A DNA stretch of 47,754 bases from CAIVAT01 sp037128705. Its GTDB lineage: Bacteria; Bacteroidota; Bacteroidia; Bacteroidales; FEN-979. Numbering within the stretch: the first letter of the stretch is position 1; every line of letters starts with the position of its first letter. The DNA is taken from contig JBAXVX010000032.1 in assembly GCA_037128705.1 (NCBI GenBank), positions 1-47,754 on the forward strand, written 5' to 3'. The notes under the pieces were generated by a model. That model saw only the letters and a list, made by a program, of their open reading frames with translations, ran no database searches and was not told the origin of the DNA. The position numbers and the translations under genes were made by a program. Positions 16,825 to 26,643 of this stretch are shown one piece after another.

Positions 16825-19800
16825 ATGCTCCAATCCTTTATAACCCGTCCCATTCTATCTTCGGTTATTGCGATCATGATCACCATGGTCGGGCTCCTGA
16901 GCATGATGGTGCTGCCGATTTCCCAATATCCGGATGTAGTGCCGCCTACCATCCAGGTTACGGCCTATTACCCTGGCGCCAATGCAGAGGATGTCCAGAA
17001 GACGGTCGCCATTCCGCTTGAAGAACAAATCAACGGGGTTGAAAACATGACCTACATGACCTCACAATGCGCAAACGACGGATCCTGCAACATTACGGTA
17101 TTCTTCGCGGTCGGAACCGATCCCGACATGGCCACCGTGAACGTTCAAAACCGCACCCAACGTGCAATGAACGTCCTGCCTGCGGAAGTTATCCAGGGCG
17201 GGGTCATTGTGATGAAAAAATCACCCAGCATCCTGCTTTTATATGCCCTCGTTTCAAACGACTCGGCCTACGACACCAAATTTTTATCCAATTACCTGAA
17301 TATCAATGTTGTGAACGTTCTTAAACGAATCGATGGGGTCGGCGACGTCAACCTGTTCGGGGGAGATGATTATGCCATGCGTATCTGGCTGAACCCGGAA
17401 AGAATGGCCGGTTTAAGTGTTTCGGTGCAGGATGTCCAGGCTGCGATCAAAGATCAGAATGTCCAGGCAGCTGCCGGTATGATCGGGAAATCACCCGCTG
17501 CCAAAGGGCAGGAAATGTCAATCATGCTCCGGGTACAGGGACGGCTTACAGATGAAAAGCAATTCGGGAACATTATCGTAAAGGCCAACCAGGATGGATC
17601 TCTCGTGCGAATGAGCGACATTGCCAGGATTGAACTGGGTTTGAAAACCTACGATGCCAATGGCCGTTTTAACGGGAAAACCGCCCCGGTGATCGCAGTT
17701 TACCAGTCTCCCGGATCAAATGCCGTAGCCGTGCGAAAACTATGTGATGAAACCATGCAGCAACTCTCCAAAGAGTTTCCGCTCGGGATCACCTATAAGA
17801 AGGGCCTTGATACCGTTGAATTTGTCACAGCTTCCATTGAAGAGGTGCTCAAAACACTCATGGAGGCATTTATCCTGGTTTTCATTGTCGTTTTCATTTT
17901 CCTGCAGGACTGGAGAGCCACCCTGATCCCTGCCATCACCGTTCCGGTATCGCTGATTGGGGCGCTGGCCGCTTTCAGTTTCCTTGGCTTCTCCATCAAC
18001 ATGCTTACACTTTTTGCCCTGGTTCTCGCCATTGGGATTGTAGTCGACGATGCCATTGTGGTACTGGAGGCGGTGCAGGAAAAGATCGATTCTGAAGGAC
18101 TTACACCCCTCGAGGCTACAAAACACACCATGAATGAAATCACTGGAGCCATTCTAACGATTACGATGGTACTTTGTGCAGTATTCATTCCTGTCTCCTT
18201 CCTTGGGGGCACAGTCGGTGTCATGTACAAGCAGTTCGCACTAACCCTTATCTCATCCATCCTGATCTCAGCTTTATTGGCACTTACCCTGACTCCCCCG
18301 CTCTGCGTTATTCTGCTCAGGCCTAAAAAGGATAAAAAGGGATTGCTGGGAAAATTCTTTAGTGCCTTCGACAGGGGTTTTAATAAAACGACCAACGGGT
18401 ACGTACGCATTGTTAAGAGCTTCACCCATCACCTTTCGAGGCCGATCATGTTCCTGTCCATTATCCTGGTGCTGACCGTAGTTGTAATGAAATTTCTTCC
18501 TTCCGGGTTCTTACCCTCCGAAGATCAGGGCTACTTCTTCATCAACATCAATACCCCAAAAGCCTATTCATTGCAAAAGACCGATGAAGTGGCCCGCCAG
18601 GTCGAAGCATTGCTTAAAAAGCTCGACGGGGTTGAGTCCTATACCATGATCCCCGGGTACTCCATTCTTGACAATTCCGTAAGTACCACCAACGGGATGT
18701 GTTTTGTAAAATTAAAAAGCTGGGAAGAGCGATCAGCCAAGGAACTACACGTAGAGATGCTCATAAAGAAACTTCAGGCACAAATGAGCAAAATACCCGG
18801 GGGGATATGTATGGCCTTCAACGCGCCGGCTATCTCCGGTCTGGGTAAAACGGGTGGTCTCGAACTTCAGCTGGAAGATAAATCGGGGGCCGGCCTGGAT
18901 AAAATGACCCAGGTTGTCGGTGCTTTTTACCAGGGGATCTCCCAGAGCAAAGCGCTCGCTACCCCCTTCTCCCCATTCAGGAACGACATACCTCAATTCA
19001 AACTGACGGTCGACAAGGAAAAAGCTAAAACCATGGATGTTCCTGTCAACAGCATTTATTCCACCCTGCAATCGCTTTTTGGCAGTTATTATGTAAATGA
19101 TTTCAATAAATTCGGTAAATCCTACCGGGTCATTATCCAGGCCGATGCCATCTACAGGGCCAACAAGGAGGATATCAACAAAGTGTATGTGAGGAGCAAT
19201 GTCGGGAAGATGGTACCGCTCGGAACCCTTATCCAGATCACGCCTACGCAGGGCCCCGACGTGGTTAAGAGATTCAACCTTTACAGTTCGGCCGACTTCA
19301 CCATCGGGATTCCTCCGGGTTCCTCTACGGGGCAGGGTATTGAAGCTGTGAAAGAGATCGCTGCGAAAACCTTACCCTATGGCTTTGGTTACGAATATTC
19401 GGGTATGACCCGTGAGGAGATCATCTCCGGGGGACAGGCACCGTACATATTCACACTGTGCTTCATTTTTGTGTACTTCCTGCTGGCTGCAAAGTACGAA
19501 AGCTGGTTGTTACCAATACCCGTGCTGCTTGCAATTCCGTTTGGTGCTTTCGGCGCCTTCGGACTTCAGTGGGCCCGGGGATTACAGAACAACATTTATG
19601 CTCAGATCGGATTGATCATGCTTATCGGGCTTGTAGCCAAAAATGCCATCCTGATCGTAGAATTTGCAAAACAAAAGTATGATGCCGGGCATCCGCTGTT
19701 AGATTCAGCAATAGAAGGAGCCAAACTCAGGTTCCGTCCGATTCTCATGACTTCATTTGCATTTATTCTTGGAGTCGTCCCCCTGATGACTGCGGCCGGA

Positions 19801-19956
19801 GCCGGTGCAGCAAGCCGTCATGCACTTGGAACCTCAGTATTTGGAGGAATGCTCATGGCCACCATCTGCGGGGTAATGGTTGTACCCTCGCTTTATGTCG
19901 CCTTCCAGAAACTGGAAAACAGGATGAAAAAGAAAAGCGATGATGCAGCTAAATAA
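16825..19956 (+). CDS. RND multidrug efflux pump, HAE1 family (AcrB-like)
   Basis: 1043 aa, the usual length for AcrB/MexB proteins. The N-terminus (SFITRPILSSVIAIMITMVG) is the first membrane helix; two large periplasmic loops separate two sets of six helices. The proton-relay residues are intact: D408 and D409 in GIVVDDAIVV and K939 in GLVAKNAILIVEF, matching the AcrB D407/D408/K940 arrangement. Other conserved strings are PISQYPDVVPPTIQV and TAYYPGANAEDV near the start. It exports hydrophobic or amphipathic compounds by proton antiport as a trimer, with the adaptor upstream and the outer-membrane factor downstream. The start is the only ATG consistent with the first helix. Confidence 0.96.
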   Translation: MLQSFITRPILSSVIAIMITMVGLLSMMVLPISQYPDVVPPTIQVTAYYPGANAEDVQKTVAIPLEEQINGVENMTYMTSQCANDGSCNITVFFAVGTDPDMATVNVQNRTQRAMNVLPAEVIQGGVIVMKKSPSILLLYALVSNDSAYDTKFLSNYLNINVVNVLKRIDGVGDVNLFGGDDYAMRIWLNPERMAGLSVSVQDVQAAIKDQNVQAAAGMIGKSPAAKGQEMSIMLRVQGRLTDEKQFGNIIVKANQDGSLVRMSDIARIELGLKTYDANGRFNGKTAPVIAVYQSPGSNAVAVRKLCDETMQQLSKEFPLGITYKKGLDTVEFVTASIEEVLKTLMEAFILVFIVVFIFLQDWRATLIPAITVPVSLIGALAAFSFLGFSINMLTLFALVLAIGIVVDDAIVVLEAVQEKIDSEGLTPLEATKHTMNEITGAILTITMVLCAVFIPVSFLGGTVGVMYKQFALTLISSILISALLALTLTPPLCVILLRPKKDKKGLLGKFFSAFDRGFNKTTNGYVRIVKSFTHHLSRPIMFLSIILVLTVVVMKFLPSGFLPSEDQGYFFININTPKAYSLQKTDEVARQVEALLKKLDGVESYTMIPGYSILDNSVSTTNGMCFVKLKSWEERSAKELHVEMLIKKLQAQMSKIPGGICMAFNAPAISGLGKTGGLELQLEDKSGAGLDKMTQVVGAFYQGISQSKALATPFSPFRNDIPQFKLTVDKEKAKTMDVPVNSIYSTLQSLFGSYYVNDFNKFGKSYRVIIQADAIYRANKEDINKVYVRSNVGKMVPLGTLIQITPTQGPDVVKRFNLYSSADFTIGIPPGSSTGQGIEAVKEIAAKTLPYGFGYEYSGMTREEIISGGQAPYIFTLCFIFVYFLLAAKYESWLLPIPVLLAIPFGAFGAFGLQWARGLQNNIYAQIGLIMLIGLVAKNAILIVEFAKQKYDAGHPLLDSAIEGAKLRFRPILMTSFAFILGVVPLMTAAGAGAASRHALGTSVFGGMLMATICGVMVVPSLYVAFQKLENRMKKKSDDAAK

Positions 19957-19982
19957 GTAATTTACAAATGCAGGAAAAAATC

Positions 19983-20003
19983 GTAAATCGTAAATCGTAA
20001 ATC
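19983..20003. repeat. 7-bp tandem repeat (GTAAATC)3
   Basis: Three exact GTAAATC units directly before the start codon of the outer-membrane factor gene. GTAAATC is the reverse complement of GATTTAC, the unit of the array at 8774-8812. Confidence 0.88.
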
Positions 20004-20006
20004 AAT

Positions 20007-21371
20007 ATGTGCCAGAGATATTCAAAAATCCCTATCCTTTTTATCGTTGTAGCGGTTTTCCTTGCTTTTGGAGGCTGCAAGGTGGGCCCTAAATACGTCA
20101 GGCCTGTCGTTAAGACCGATTCGCTTTTCAGGTTTGCGATGAGTTCCGACACTGCCAGTTTGGCTAACCTGGAGTGGGTAAAGCTTTTCAAGGACACTGT
20201 TCTGCAAAAGCTTATAAATACTGGCCTCCAAAATAATTACGATATCCGGATCGCTTTCTCCCGGATTGAACAGGCCAGGGCAAACTTCAAGATCGAACGG
20301 GGAAAACAGTGGCCCCAGATTTCGGCCCAGGCACAGGCTTCATACAATGAGCCTTCAACCACCGGGAGCAACACCTCTTATTTTGCCCTGGCGGGGATCA
20401 GCTGGGAAATTGACCTCTGGGGTAAACTCAGGCGGTCGAAAGAGGCTGCCCGTGCCAATTTGTTCGGACAGGTTGCATACCAGCAGGCTGTAAGGATTTC
20501 ACTGATCTACAACATTGTCGAAAGCTATTTTAACCTTCTGGAATATGATAACGAACTGAGGATTGTCCTGGAGAACATCAATATCAGGCAACAATCTCTC
20601 AACCTTGTCAAAGCCAAAATGATTGCCGGAACGGCCTCAGGCCTGGTGGTTGCGCAAGCACAAGCTGAACTGGCCGTCGCCCAGACTGAAGTACCAAAAC
20701 TCCAGATGCAGATCGGCACAGAGGAAAATTTCCTGAGCACCCTGCTTGGAGAAGCACCGCATGCCATTCAACGTGGACGCCCCATGCTCGATCAGATCAA
20801 TCCTCCTGACACCCGGACCCCGGGACTTGTTCCCGCACTCATCATTCGCAGGCCCGACATCATCATGGCTGAACAATCACTGGTTGCTGCCAATGCAAAT
20901 ATCGGGGTAGCCCGGGCCATGATGTTCCCCTCGCTGAGCATTTCCGGGAGTGTAGGATCCCTGTTTGATCCCACAAAACTCGCCTACAATGCCCTCGGCA
21001 ACCTGGTTGCTCCCATTTTCGGCGGTGGTCAGTTGCGGGCAGGTGTGAAAAAGGCACAGGCATATAAAGAAGAGATACTGAACACCTATCTGCAAACGAT
21101 CAACACCTCCCTGAAAGAGGTTTCCAATGCTTTGCTCGAGGTGCAGAAACAAAGGGAAATTGTAGTCAGCCTGAAAATTACAGTGGACGCAGCACAAACT
21201 GCTTTTGATCTTTCGAACCAGCTCTATAATGCCGGGTATGCCAGCTACCTGGATGTAATCCAGGCCCAGTCATTGTTGTTCTCCTCACAGGTTAGCCTGT
21301 CGCAGTCGCAAAGCAATGAGCTTACCTCCATCGTGTCACTCTACACGGCACTGGGCGGAGGCTGGAAATAA
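20007..21371 (+). CDS. RND efflux outer-membrane factor lipoprotein (OprM/NodT family)
   Basis: 454 aa with lipobox FGGC (Cys24) followed by KVGPKYVRPV, the standard opening of OprM/NodT outer-membrane factors. Two TolC-like repeats are visible: ISWEIDLWGKLRRSKEAARA early in the first, and IGVARAMMFPSLSISGSVG plus a coiled-coil region (LKEVSNALLEVQKQREIVVSL) in the second; RRPDIIMAEQSLVAANANIG is a family signature. It forms the trimeric channel through the outer membrane for the pump encoded upstream. Three GTAAATC repeats lie just before its ATG, which begins 50 nt after the pump gene. Confidence 0.95.
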   Translation: MCQRYSKIPILFIVVAVFLAFGGCKVGPKYVRPVVKTDSLFRFAMSSDTASLANLEWVKLFKDTVLQKLINTGLQNNYDIRIAFSRIEQARANFKIERGKQWPQISAQAQASYNEPSTTGSNTSYFALAGISWEIDLWGKLRRSKEAARANLFGQVAYQQAVRISLIYNIVESYFNLLEYDNELRIVLENINIRQQSLNLVKAKMIAGTASGLVVAQAQAELAVAQTEVPKLQMQIGTEENFLSTLLGEAPHAIQRGRPMLDQINPPDTRTPGLVPALIIRRPDIIMAEQSLVAANANIGVARAMMFPSLSISGSVGSLFDPTKLAYNALGNLVAPIFGGGQLRAGVKKAQAYKEEILNTYLQTINTSLKEVSNALLEVQKQREIVVSLKITVDAAQTAFDLSNQLYNAGYASYLDVIQAQSLLFSSQVSLSQSQSNELTSIVSLYTALGGGWK

Positions 21372-21373
21372 AG

Positions 21374-21379
21374 GAGGCA
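21374..21379 (+). promoter_or_regulatory. Strong Shine-Dalgarno sequence before porin gene
   Basis: AAAGGAGG is centred 5-8 nt before the ATG at 21382. Canonical SD sequences are uncommon in Bacteroidota, and this one decides for the ATG at 21382 over an in-frame ATG at 21316 that lies inside the preceding gene. Confidence 0.65.
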
Positions 21380-21381
21380 AA

Positions 21382-22533
21382 ATGAAAAGCAAACCTTTCA
21401 TTTGTGAAAAACCAGTCTTAGCCCTTCTGCTTTTTTTGATGATTGGAGCCCCCCTGACTGCCCAGGAAATCAGTGACAGTACGACGGAAGTGCTCAAATC
21501 GAAAATTTTAGGAAAACTGAATCATTTCACCTTCGGCATGTACATCGATGCCTATTACAACTGGACATTAGAGGGAGACCAGGACACTTCGAATATTGTC
21601 CCCTACTCCTCAAACTGTCCTGTTCAGGATCAGATCAGGATGAACGTTGCGGCACTTGAGTTTTATTATAATGCAACTAAAGTCAGGGGAAAACTTGTAT
21701 TCCAGTATGGGGATGCCCCTAACCTGATGGCATCTGCCAATTCACAATGGATCAAGACCATCAGACAGGCCAACTTCGGGTTCAGGATTGTTAAGGATTT
21801 GTGGGTTGATGTTGGTTATATTTTCAATCCCATCGGATACGAATCCTCCTGGGCCGTATTGAACCAGATCAGTTTTGTCACTGTGGGTGGATATTTTGAA
21901 CCGGGAAACGTGCTGGGCGTCAAAATCTCCTATAAGTTAAATGACAAATTCAGTTGCGGAGCAATGGTAGGAAATCCGTTCTCTCTGGCCTATGCGCAGA
22001 ATACCCATATGGCAGGGCTTCTTTTCCTCAACTACCAACCTTTGAAGAATCTGAGCATCAGCTATAATAATTTCTTTGGAAACCAGGCGCTTTATGATGC
22101 CGAAATTGATAATAATATATTATACAACAACATCATTATAACATGGTCACCTCATAAATTAGTTGACCTTGTCGGACAGTTTGATTTCGCTGGTCAGACA
22201 AACTCTACCAAAGCCCCTGATACGACGAATACTGCATTTATGTTCTCAGGTTTTCTGCAGGCCAGGTTTTCATTTACAAAGGTTTTTTCCCTGACTGCCC
22301 GTTATGAGGTATTGAATGACCCCCATGGTTTCCTGACCGGAATCAATCCCAATACCGATCGTGGCCTCCTTACCAACGGATTTTCTGTCAGCCTTGAATA
22401 TAAACCCATTTCATTCGGCTACATTCGTGTTGCCTACCGTTACCTCGACGGATATCGCGGGAGTAAAATCTTTGTCAGTTACACCAGCGACATCATGCAG
22501 GCCATCATCTTTTCGACCGGGGTGCGGTTTTAA
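21382..22533 (+). CDS. OmpL-like outer-membrane beta-barrel porin (BBP2 family)
   Basis: 383 aa from the ATG at 21382, with signal peptide (cleavage near LTAQE). The mature start, FGMYIDAYYNWTL, and strings such as ALEFYYNATKVRGKLVFQYGD, ANFGFRIVKDLWVDVGYI, IGYESSWAV and SISYNNFFGNQ match putative beta-barrel porin-2 (OmpL-like) proteins. It ends with an aromatic terminal strand (FSTGVRF). Function is likely passive diffusion through the outer membrane. Its start is 10 nt after the outer-membrane factor stop, so it is the fourth gene of the efflux operon, an unusual addition to RND operons. Whether it works with the pump or simply shares its regulation is unknown. Confidence 0.85.
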   Translation: MKSKPFICEKPVLALLLFLMIGAPLTAQEISDSTTEVLKSKILGKLNHFTFGMYIDAYYNWTLEGDQDTSNIVPYSSNCPVQDQIRMNVAALEFYYNATKVRGKLVFQYGDAPNLMASANSQWIKTIRQANFGFRIVKDLWVDVGYIFNPIGYESSWAVLNQISFVTVGGYFEPGNVLGVKISYKLNDKFSCGAMVGNPFSLAYAQNTHMAGLLFLNYQPLKNLSISYNNFFGNQALYDAEIDNNILYNNIIITWSPHKLVDLVGQFDFAGQTNSTKAPDTTNTAFMFSGFLQARFSFTKVFSLTARYEVLNDPHGFLTGINPNTDRGLLTNGFSVSLEYKPISFGYIRVAYRYLDGYRGSKIFVSYTSDIMQAIIFSTGVRF

Positions 22534-22537
22534 TTGG

Positions 22538-22545
22538 TAAATTTG
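22538..22545 (+). promoter_or_regulatory. Possible -7 element TAAATTTG
   Basis: TAAATTTG matches TAnnTTTG, 23 nt before the ATG at 22568. No convincing -33 element is present at the right distance. Confidence 0.35.
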
Positions 22546-22567
22546 TCTTTTAAGACAACCAGAGATT

Positions 22568-24799
22568 ATGACCCGCAAAGAAATTGAACAACGCTATCAC
22601 CGGGTGTGTGATTTCGTATTCAGGGAGCAGTTGAAAAGCGCCCTCGATGAACTTGAAAAACTCATCCGGTTCACCACAAAAGCTGATTATTTCTATCAGA
22701 TCGAAACATTTGCCGATAATTATCGCACGTTGCTTCACTATGCATACGATGGTTATCATGATCCGCAGCAGAAATCAATACTGAATGGACTTTGCGCATC
22801 GATCCTCGCCGTAGCCGACGAAATCATGCAAACGCTCCTCACACAGGAATTGCCTTCCAGAAGATCGGAAAAACTATCCCTTTTCCATGAGTTCGGAGAT
22901 GATCCCTTAACCATATCAGGAAAGGTCGAACAGATTTTTTTTAACCGGGAGGTGAGCAAACTCATCGAGGAGACCGACCTCGACGGAGATGGACCTATTT
23001 CTGAAACACCCATTCCCATCAGGCATACTGATTATATTTTCAAACTGATCTGGCTTTCCGAAAAAATGACGCCGGAAAATATCACGCTTCTCCGGCGGAT
23101 CAGCCAGTCGGAACAAATTCAATGGCATGAGAAATGCCTCATGGTCAGTGCACTCACCCTCAGCCTGCTGAATCATTTTGATCAGCATAAACTCCTGCTG
23201 CTCCTCGAATTCACTGAACCCCGGCAAGACCAGGTATATCAGCGGGCACTTACCGGACTGGTTCTTGGCCTGCTGGTTTATGAAAAACGGCTGGGATATT
23301 ATCCCGAACTGGTGGAAAAGCTGAAAAAATTCAGCAGCGATGAATCCTTCCTTCCTGAAATTGAGCTGATCCTGATGCAACTGCTGATGGCACGGGAAAC
23401 CGATAAAATCACCCGTGAATTTGAGGAAGAGGTCCTTCCCGAGATGAAAAAAATGATGCCCAAGATCGAAGATAAACTTCAGCTTACCGACCTAACCGAT
23501 GAAGAGGAACTGGAGGGAAAGAACCCCGGCTGGAAGGATATGATCAATGAGGTGCCGGGCCTGTTCGAGAAGATTGAAAAATTTTCAAAGATGCAGATGG
23601 AGGGTGGCGATGTGTTCATGAGTACCTTCCAGCAGCTCAAACGATTCGACTTCTTCAATTCTATGAGCAACTGGTTCGTCCCCTTTCACCGCGATCACCC
23701 TGAGATCAGCAAAAGCTTTTCGGATAAGGAGGAGATCAACATACGCCTGCTCGAAAGCCTTGAAAAAGCTTTTTATATCTGCAACTCAGATAAATACTCG
23801 TTTGCCATTAATTTCAGGGCCATTCCGGATCAGCAGCGGACCATGATCGTGACAAATTTCGAAGCTGAATTTGCACAAATGAAGGAGATGGCCTCCGAAG
23901 AACAGGTGCTCGACCAGTCACTCGCCTCCAATTCGATTTTCATTCAGTATATCCAGGATCTTTATCGTTTCTATAAATTATACCCGTTAAAACAGGAGTT
24001 TGATGACCTGTTCCATCTTCCCCTTCGTTTCACCAACCTCTTCATTTTTAAAAACATCCTTGAACGGGATGGGTTTACTGAAAAAGTGGCCTTCTTCCAT
24101 TTCGAAAATGATCATTACAACGATGCCATCGGCGCATACGAAGAGCTGATGTCGAAAAAAGAACCACGCAGTGAATTCTTCGAAAAGGTTGGTTACTGCT
24201 ACCAGAAAACGGGACGGTTCAGGAAAGCAGTTGAATTTTATAAAAAGGCTGAACTCTTTGATGCCGACAGGCAATGGATCCTGAAAAAACTTGGTTGGTG
24301 CTGCCTTAAACTGAAGGATTATGAACAGGCCCTGCGCTATTTTAAAGATGCATCCGCCCTTCAGCCCGAAGATGTCACCCTTCAGATTCAGGTAGGCCAG
24401 TGTTATCTGAACCTGAAGGATTACGACGGAGCACTGCACCAGTATTCAAAACTCCGGTTTTTCAGCCCCGACAACCTGAAAGTCCTTCGGCCCATCGCCT
24501 ACTGTCAGTTTGTTGTGGGAAAACCTGAAATGGCAGCTGAGATCTATGCTCAGATCCTGGGAATGACTTCGAATCCTTCGGCATACGACCTGATGAATGC
24601 AGCGCATATCAAACTCTGTCTGGGTGAGCGGAAAGAGGCACTTTCTCTTTACAAACAAGGTCTGTCTCTTCCCTCGCCGGGTCGCGCTGAACTTATGAAT
24701 GCTTTTGATGAAGATGCGCCATACCTTGTTAAGAACGGAATCCCGTCATACGAAATCCCGCTGATCCGCGATTACCTGCTAATTCAATCCGAACCATGA
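22568..24799 (+). CDS. Cytoplasmic TPR-repeat protein of unknown function
   Basis: 743 aa without signal peptide or membrane segment. The first two thirds are helical and charged, with no family I recognise. Residues about 510-710 hold at least five tandem TPR units, for example YNDAIGAYEELMSKK, FRKAVEFYKKAELFD, YEQALRYFKDASALQP, YDGALHQYSKLRFFSP and KEALSLYKQGLSLPS, with the usual alanine/glycine/tyrosine pattern. It probably acts as a protein-binding scaffold. It ends 19 nt before the next gene, which encodes a membrane protein, so the two may be co-transcribed. Confidence 0.85.
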   Translation: MTRKEIEQRYHRVCDFVFREQLKSALDELEKLIRFTTKADYFYQIETFADNYRTLLHYAYDGYHDPQQKSILNGLCASILAVADEIMQTLLTQELPSRRSEKLSLFHEFGDDPLTISGKVEQIFFNREVSKLIEETDLDGDGPISETPIPIRHTDYIFKLIWLSEKMTPENITLLRRISQSEQIQWHEKCLMVSALTLSLLNHFDQHKLLLLLEFTEPRQDQVYQRALTGLVLGLLVYEKRLGYYPELVEKLKKFSSDESFLPEIELILMQLLMARETDKITREFEEEVLPEMKKMMPKIEDKLQLTDLTDEEELEGKNPGWKDMINEVPGLFEKIEKFSKMQMEGGDVFMSTFQQLKRFDFFNSMSNWFVPFHRDHPEISKSFSDKEEINIRLLESLEKAFYICNSDKYSFAINFRAIPDQQRTMIVTNFEAEFAQMKEMASEEQVLDQSLASNSIFIQYIQDLYRFYKLYPLKQEFDDLFHLPLRFTNLFIFKNILERDGFTEKVAFFHFENDHYNDAIGAYEELMSKKEPRSEFFEKVGYCYQKTGRFRKAVEFYKKAELFDADRQWILKKLGWCCLKLKDYEQALRYFKDASALQPEDVTLQIQVGQCYLNLKDYDGALHQYSKLRFFSPDNLKVLRPIAYCQFVVGKPEMAAEIYAQILGMTSNPSAYDLMNAAHIKLCLGERKEALSLYKQGLSLPSPGRAELMNAFDEDAPYLVKNGIPSYEIPLIRDYLLIQSEP

Positions 24800-24818
24800 T
24801 TTTTTCACATAAACTGTC

Positions 24819-26570
24819 ATGAGGAAAAAGGAGATTGGGTTTTTCCTGCTTCTTTTCGTGGTCAGCCTTTTTTTAACATTCCGGATTCACAAAGAGAAAG
24901 GGCAATACAACTATCGAAGCGAAATATGGGCAGATCGCGCAGGTTACTATATCTACCTTCCTTCCCTGTTCAGGTTTCATTTTGATGCCAAAAAATGTCC
25001 TGAAAAGATCGATGAGAAAACAGGATATGGATTCCTGATCGACAAACACAGGAATACAATCAATACCAAATACAACTACGGTGTCGCTGCCCTGATCTCC
25101 CCTTTTTACATAACAGCATCTGTGATTTCTCCCATGCTCCATGTTCCGGATGAGGATGGATTTGGGCTGGTTTATCATAAAATAGTCAACCTGGCGGCCG
25201 TTGTTTATCTCATGCTCGGACTGTGGTTCCTGAAAAAGTTCCTCTCCTTTTATTTCAACACGGCGCTGCAGTTTGCGATCCTCCTGTTTACCTATGCCGG
25301 AACCAACCTCCTGTTCTATTCGATCGAAAACACGCTGATGTCGCATGTTTACTCCTTTTTCCTGTTCAGCCTGTTCCTGTTTTTAATGAAACTGTTTCTG
25401 GAGAGCAATTTCAGCTACAACTATTTTTTAGGGCTGAGTGTGACCTTTGCGTTCATCGTCCTGATCAGGCCAACCAACGCACTGGTGCTGAGCCTTCTCT
25501 TTCTGTGGGATACAGGTAACATGGCTGGTGTAAAACAAAGAATCAGGATCTTTTTCAAACCAAAATTCCTGGTCACATTTTGCATTGGGCTATTCCTTGT
25601 TTTCCTCCCGCAGATGATCTACTGGAAATATTCACGGGGTGGATACCTGGTCTATACCTATGAATATGACACCTTCTCAAACTGGAATCATCCGAAATTG
25701 TTGGAAGTATGGTTCTCAACCATCAATGGTTTGTTCCTTTATACCCCGATGGTCCTGCTTATGGTCATTGGAATGGGGATCATGATTGTAAAAAGAATCC
25801 AAAACGGGATATTGACCCTGGCTCTCTTTTTTCTCATGAGTTATATTTTTGCATCCTGGTGCAGATGGTATTTTGGCTGTGGTTTTGGACAGCGCTCCTA
25901 TGTAGAATATTACGCCATTTTTTCCATCCCGTTCGGATATTTTCTGCGTGAATCCTGGAGGATTCGAAACCTTGCCATTAAAATTCTCGGTGGAATCCTC
26001 TTGCTGATCTTCACCAGTTACAACGGCATGATGAGCCTGAAATATGACCAGTGCTTTTTCGGTTCAACCTGGGATTGGGCGCAATTCGGCAGGCAATTGG
26101 AGCAGGCTCACCTGCTCTGCCTGAATGACAGGAAATATACGTTTGAGAATGATCTGGAGAATAAGGCATTGCCTTACCTCGATCACACTTCCGATTCAGT
26201 ATCCTTCTCCGGGATGTTTTCCGCAAGGATATCCCCTGACAGGGAATATGAGGTAATCTATTCCACTCCGCTGAAGAAACTTGGGAAAGGGCCCCATAAA
26301 AGCATCGATTTTTGTTTTATGGCCTTTAATCCGGGAAACCAAAATAACAAGGCATTCATCGTCTGCTCCATCGATAAAAGCGATGCCAATGTTTACCTGC
26401 AATCAAATCCGATGACCCCTGTTTTTACACAAAAAAGGAGATGGCAAAAACTCAGTTTTCATTTCCTGCTTCCTGACCACCTGAGCGGCAACCCTGACCT
26501 GAAGCTCTATTTTTGGAATCCGGAAAGGTCCTCCTTTTTTGTTGATGATCTTATGCTGGAATTTCATTAA
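24819..26570 (+). CDS. Polytopic membrane protein, GT-C glycosyltransferase-like, with C-terminal beta domain
   Basis: 583 aa. About ten hydrophobic segments span residues 5-415. After the first helix comes an extracytoplasmic loop with WADRAGYYIYLPSL and NTKYNYGVAALISPFY, a pattern like the acidic first loop of GT-C transferases (PMT/ArnT-type), although no exact catalytic DXD is evident; D34/R35 are candidate residues. The last 150 residues (about 435-583) are a soluble beta-sandwich-like domain, ending FFVDDLMLEFH, that resembles carbohydrate-binding modules. It would act at the periplasmic face, perhaps transferring lipid-linked sugars. It lies between a TPR gene and lpxD, a location consistent with envelope glycan work, but its activity is inferred. 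Confidence 0.72.
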   Translation: MRKKEIGFFLLLFVVSLFLTFRIHKEKGQYNYRSEIWADRAGYYIYLPSLFRFHFDAKKCPEKIDEKTGYGFLIDKHRNTINTKYNYGVAALISPFYITASVISPMLHVPDEDGFGLVYHKIVNLAAVVYLMLGLWFLKKFLSFYFNTALQFAILLFTYAGTNLLFYSIENTLMSHVYSFFLFSLFLFLMKLFLESNFSYNYFLGLSVTFAFIVLIRPTNALVLSLLFLWDTGNMAGVKQRIRIFFKPKFLVTFCIGLFLVFLPQMIYWKYSRGGYLVYTYEYDTFSNWNHPKLLEVWFSTINGLFLYTPMVLLMVIGMGIMIVKRIQNGILTLALFFLMSYIFASWCRWYFGCGFGQRSYVEYYAIFSIPFGYFLRESWRIRNLAIKILGGILLLIFTSYNGMMSLKYDQCFFGSTWDWAQFGRQLEQAHLLCLNDRKYTFENDLENKALPYLDHTSDSVSFSGMFSARISPDREYEVIYSTPLKKLGKGPHKSIDFCFMAFNPGNQNNKAFIVCSIDKSDANVYLQSNPMTPVFTQKRRWQKLSFHFLLPDHLSGNPDLKLYFWNPERSSFFVDDLMLEFH

Positions 26571-26643
26571 TTTCTGCTTTTTGAGTTTCATCTTTCTTTG
26601 AAAATTGTAACTTGCAGCCCTCATTCAGTTAACATTTGAATCT

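Noticed and set aside
17793..18425. 210-aa open frame on the minus strand
   Set aside because: Fully inside the RND pump gene, which has intact catalytic motifs; no independent motif.
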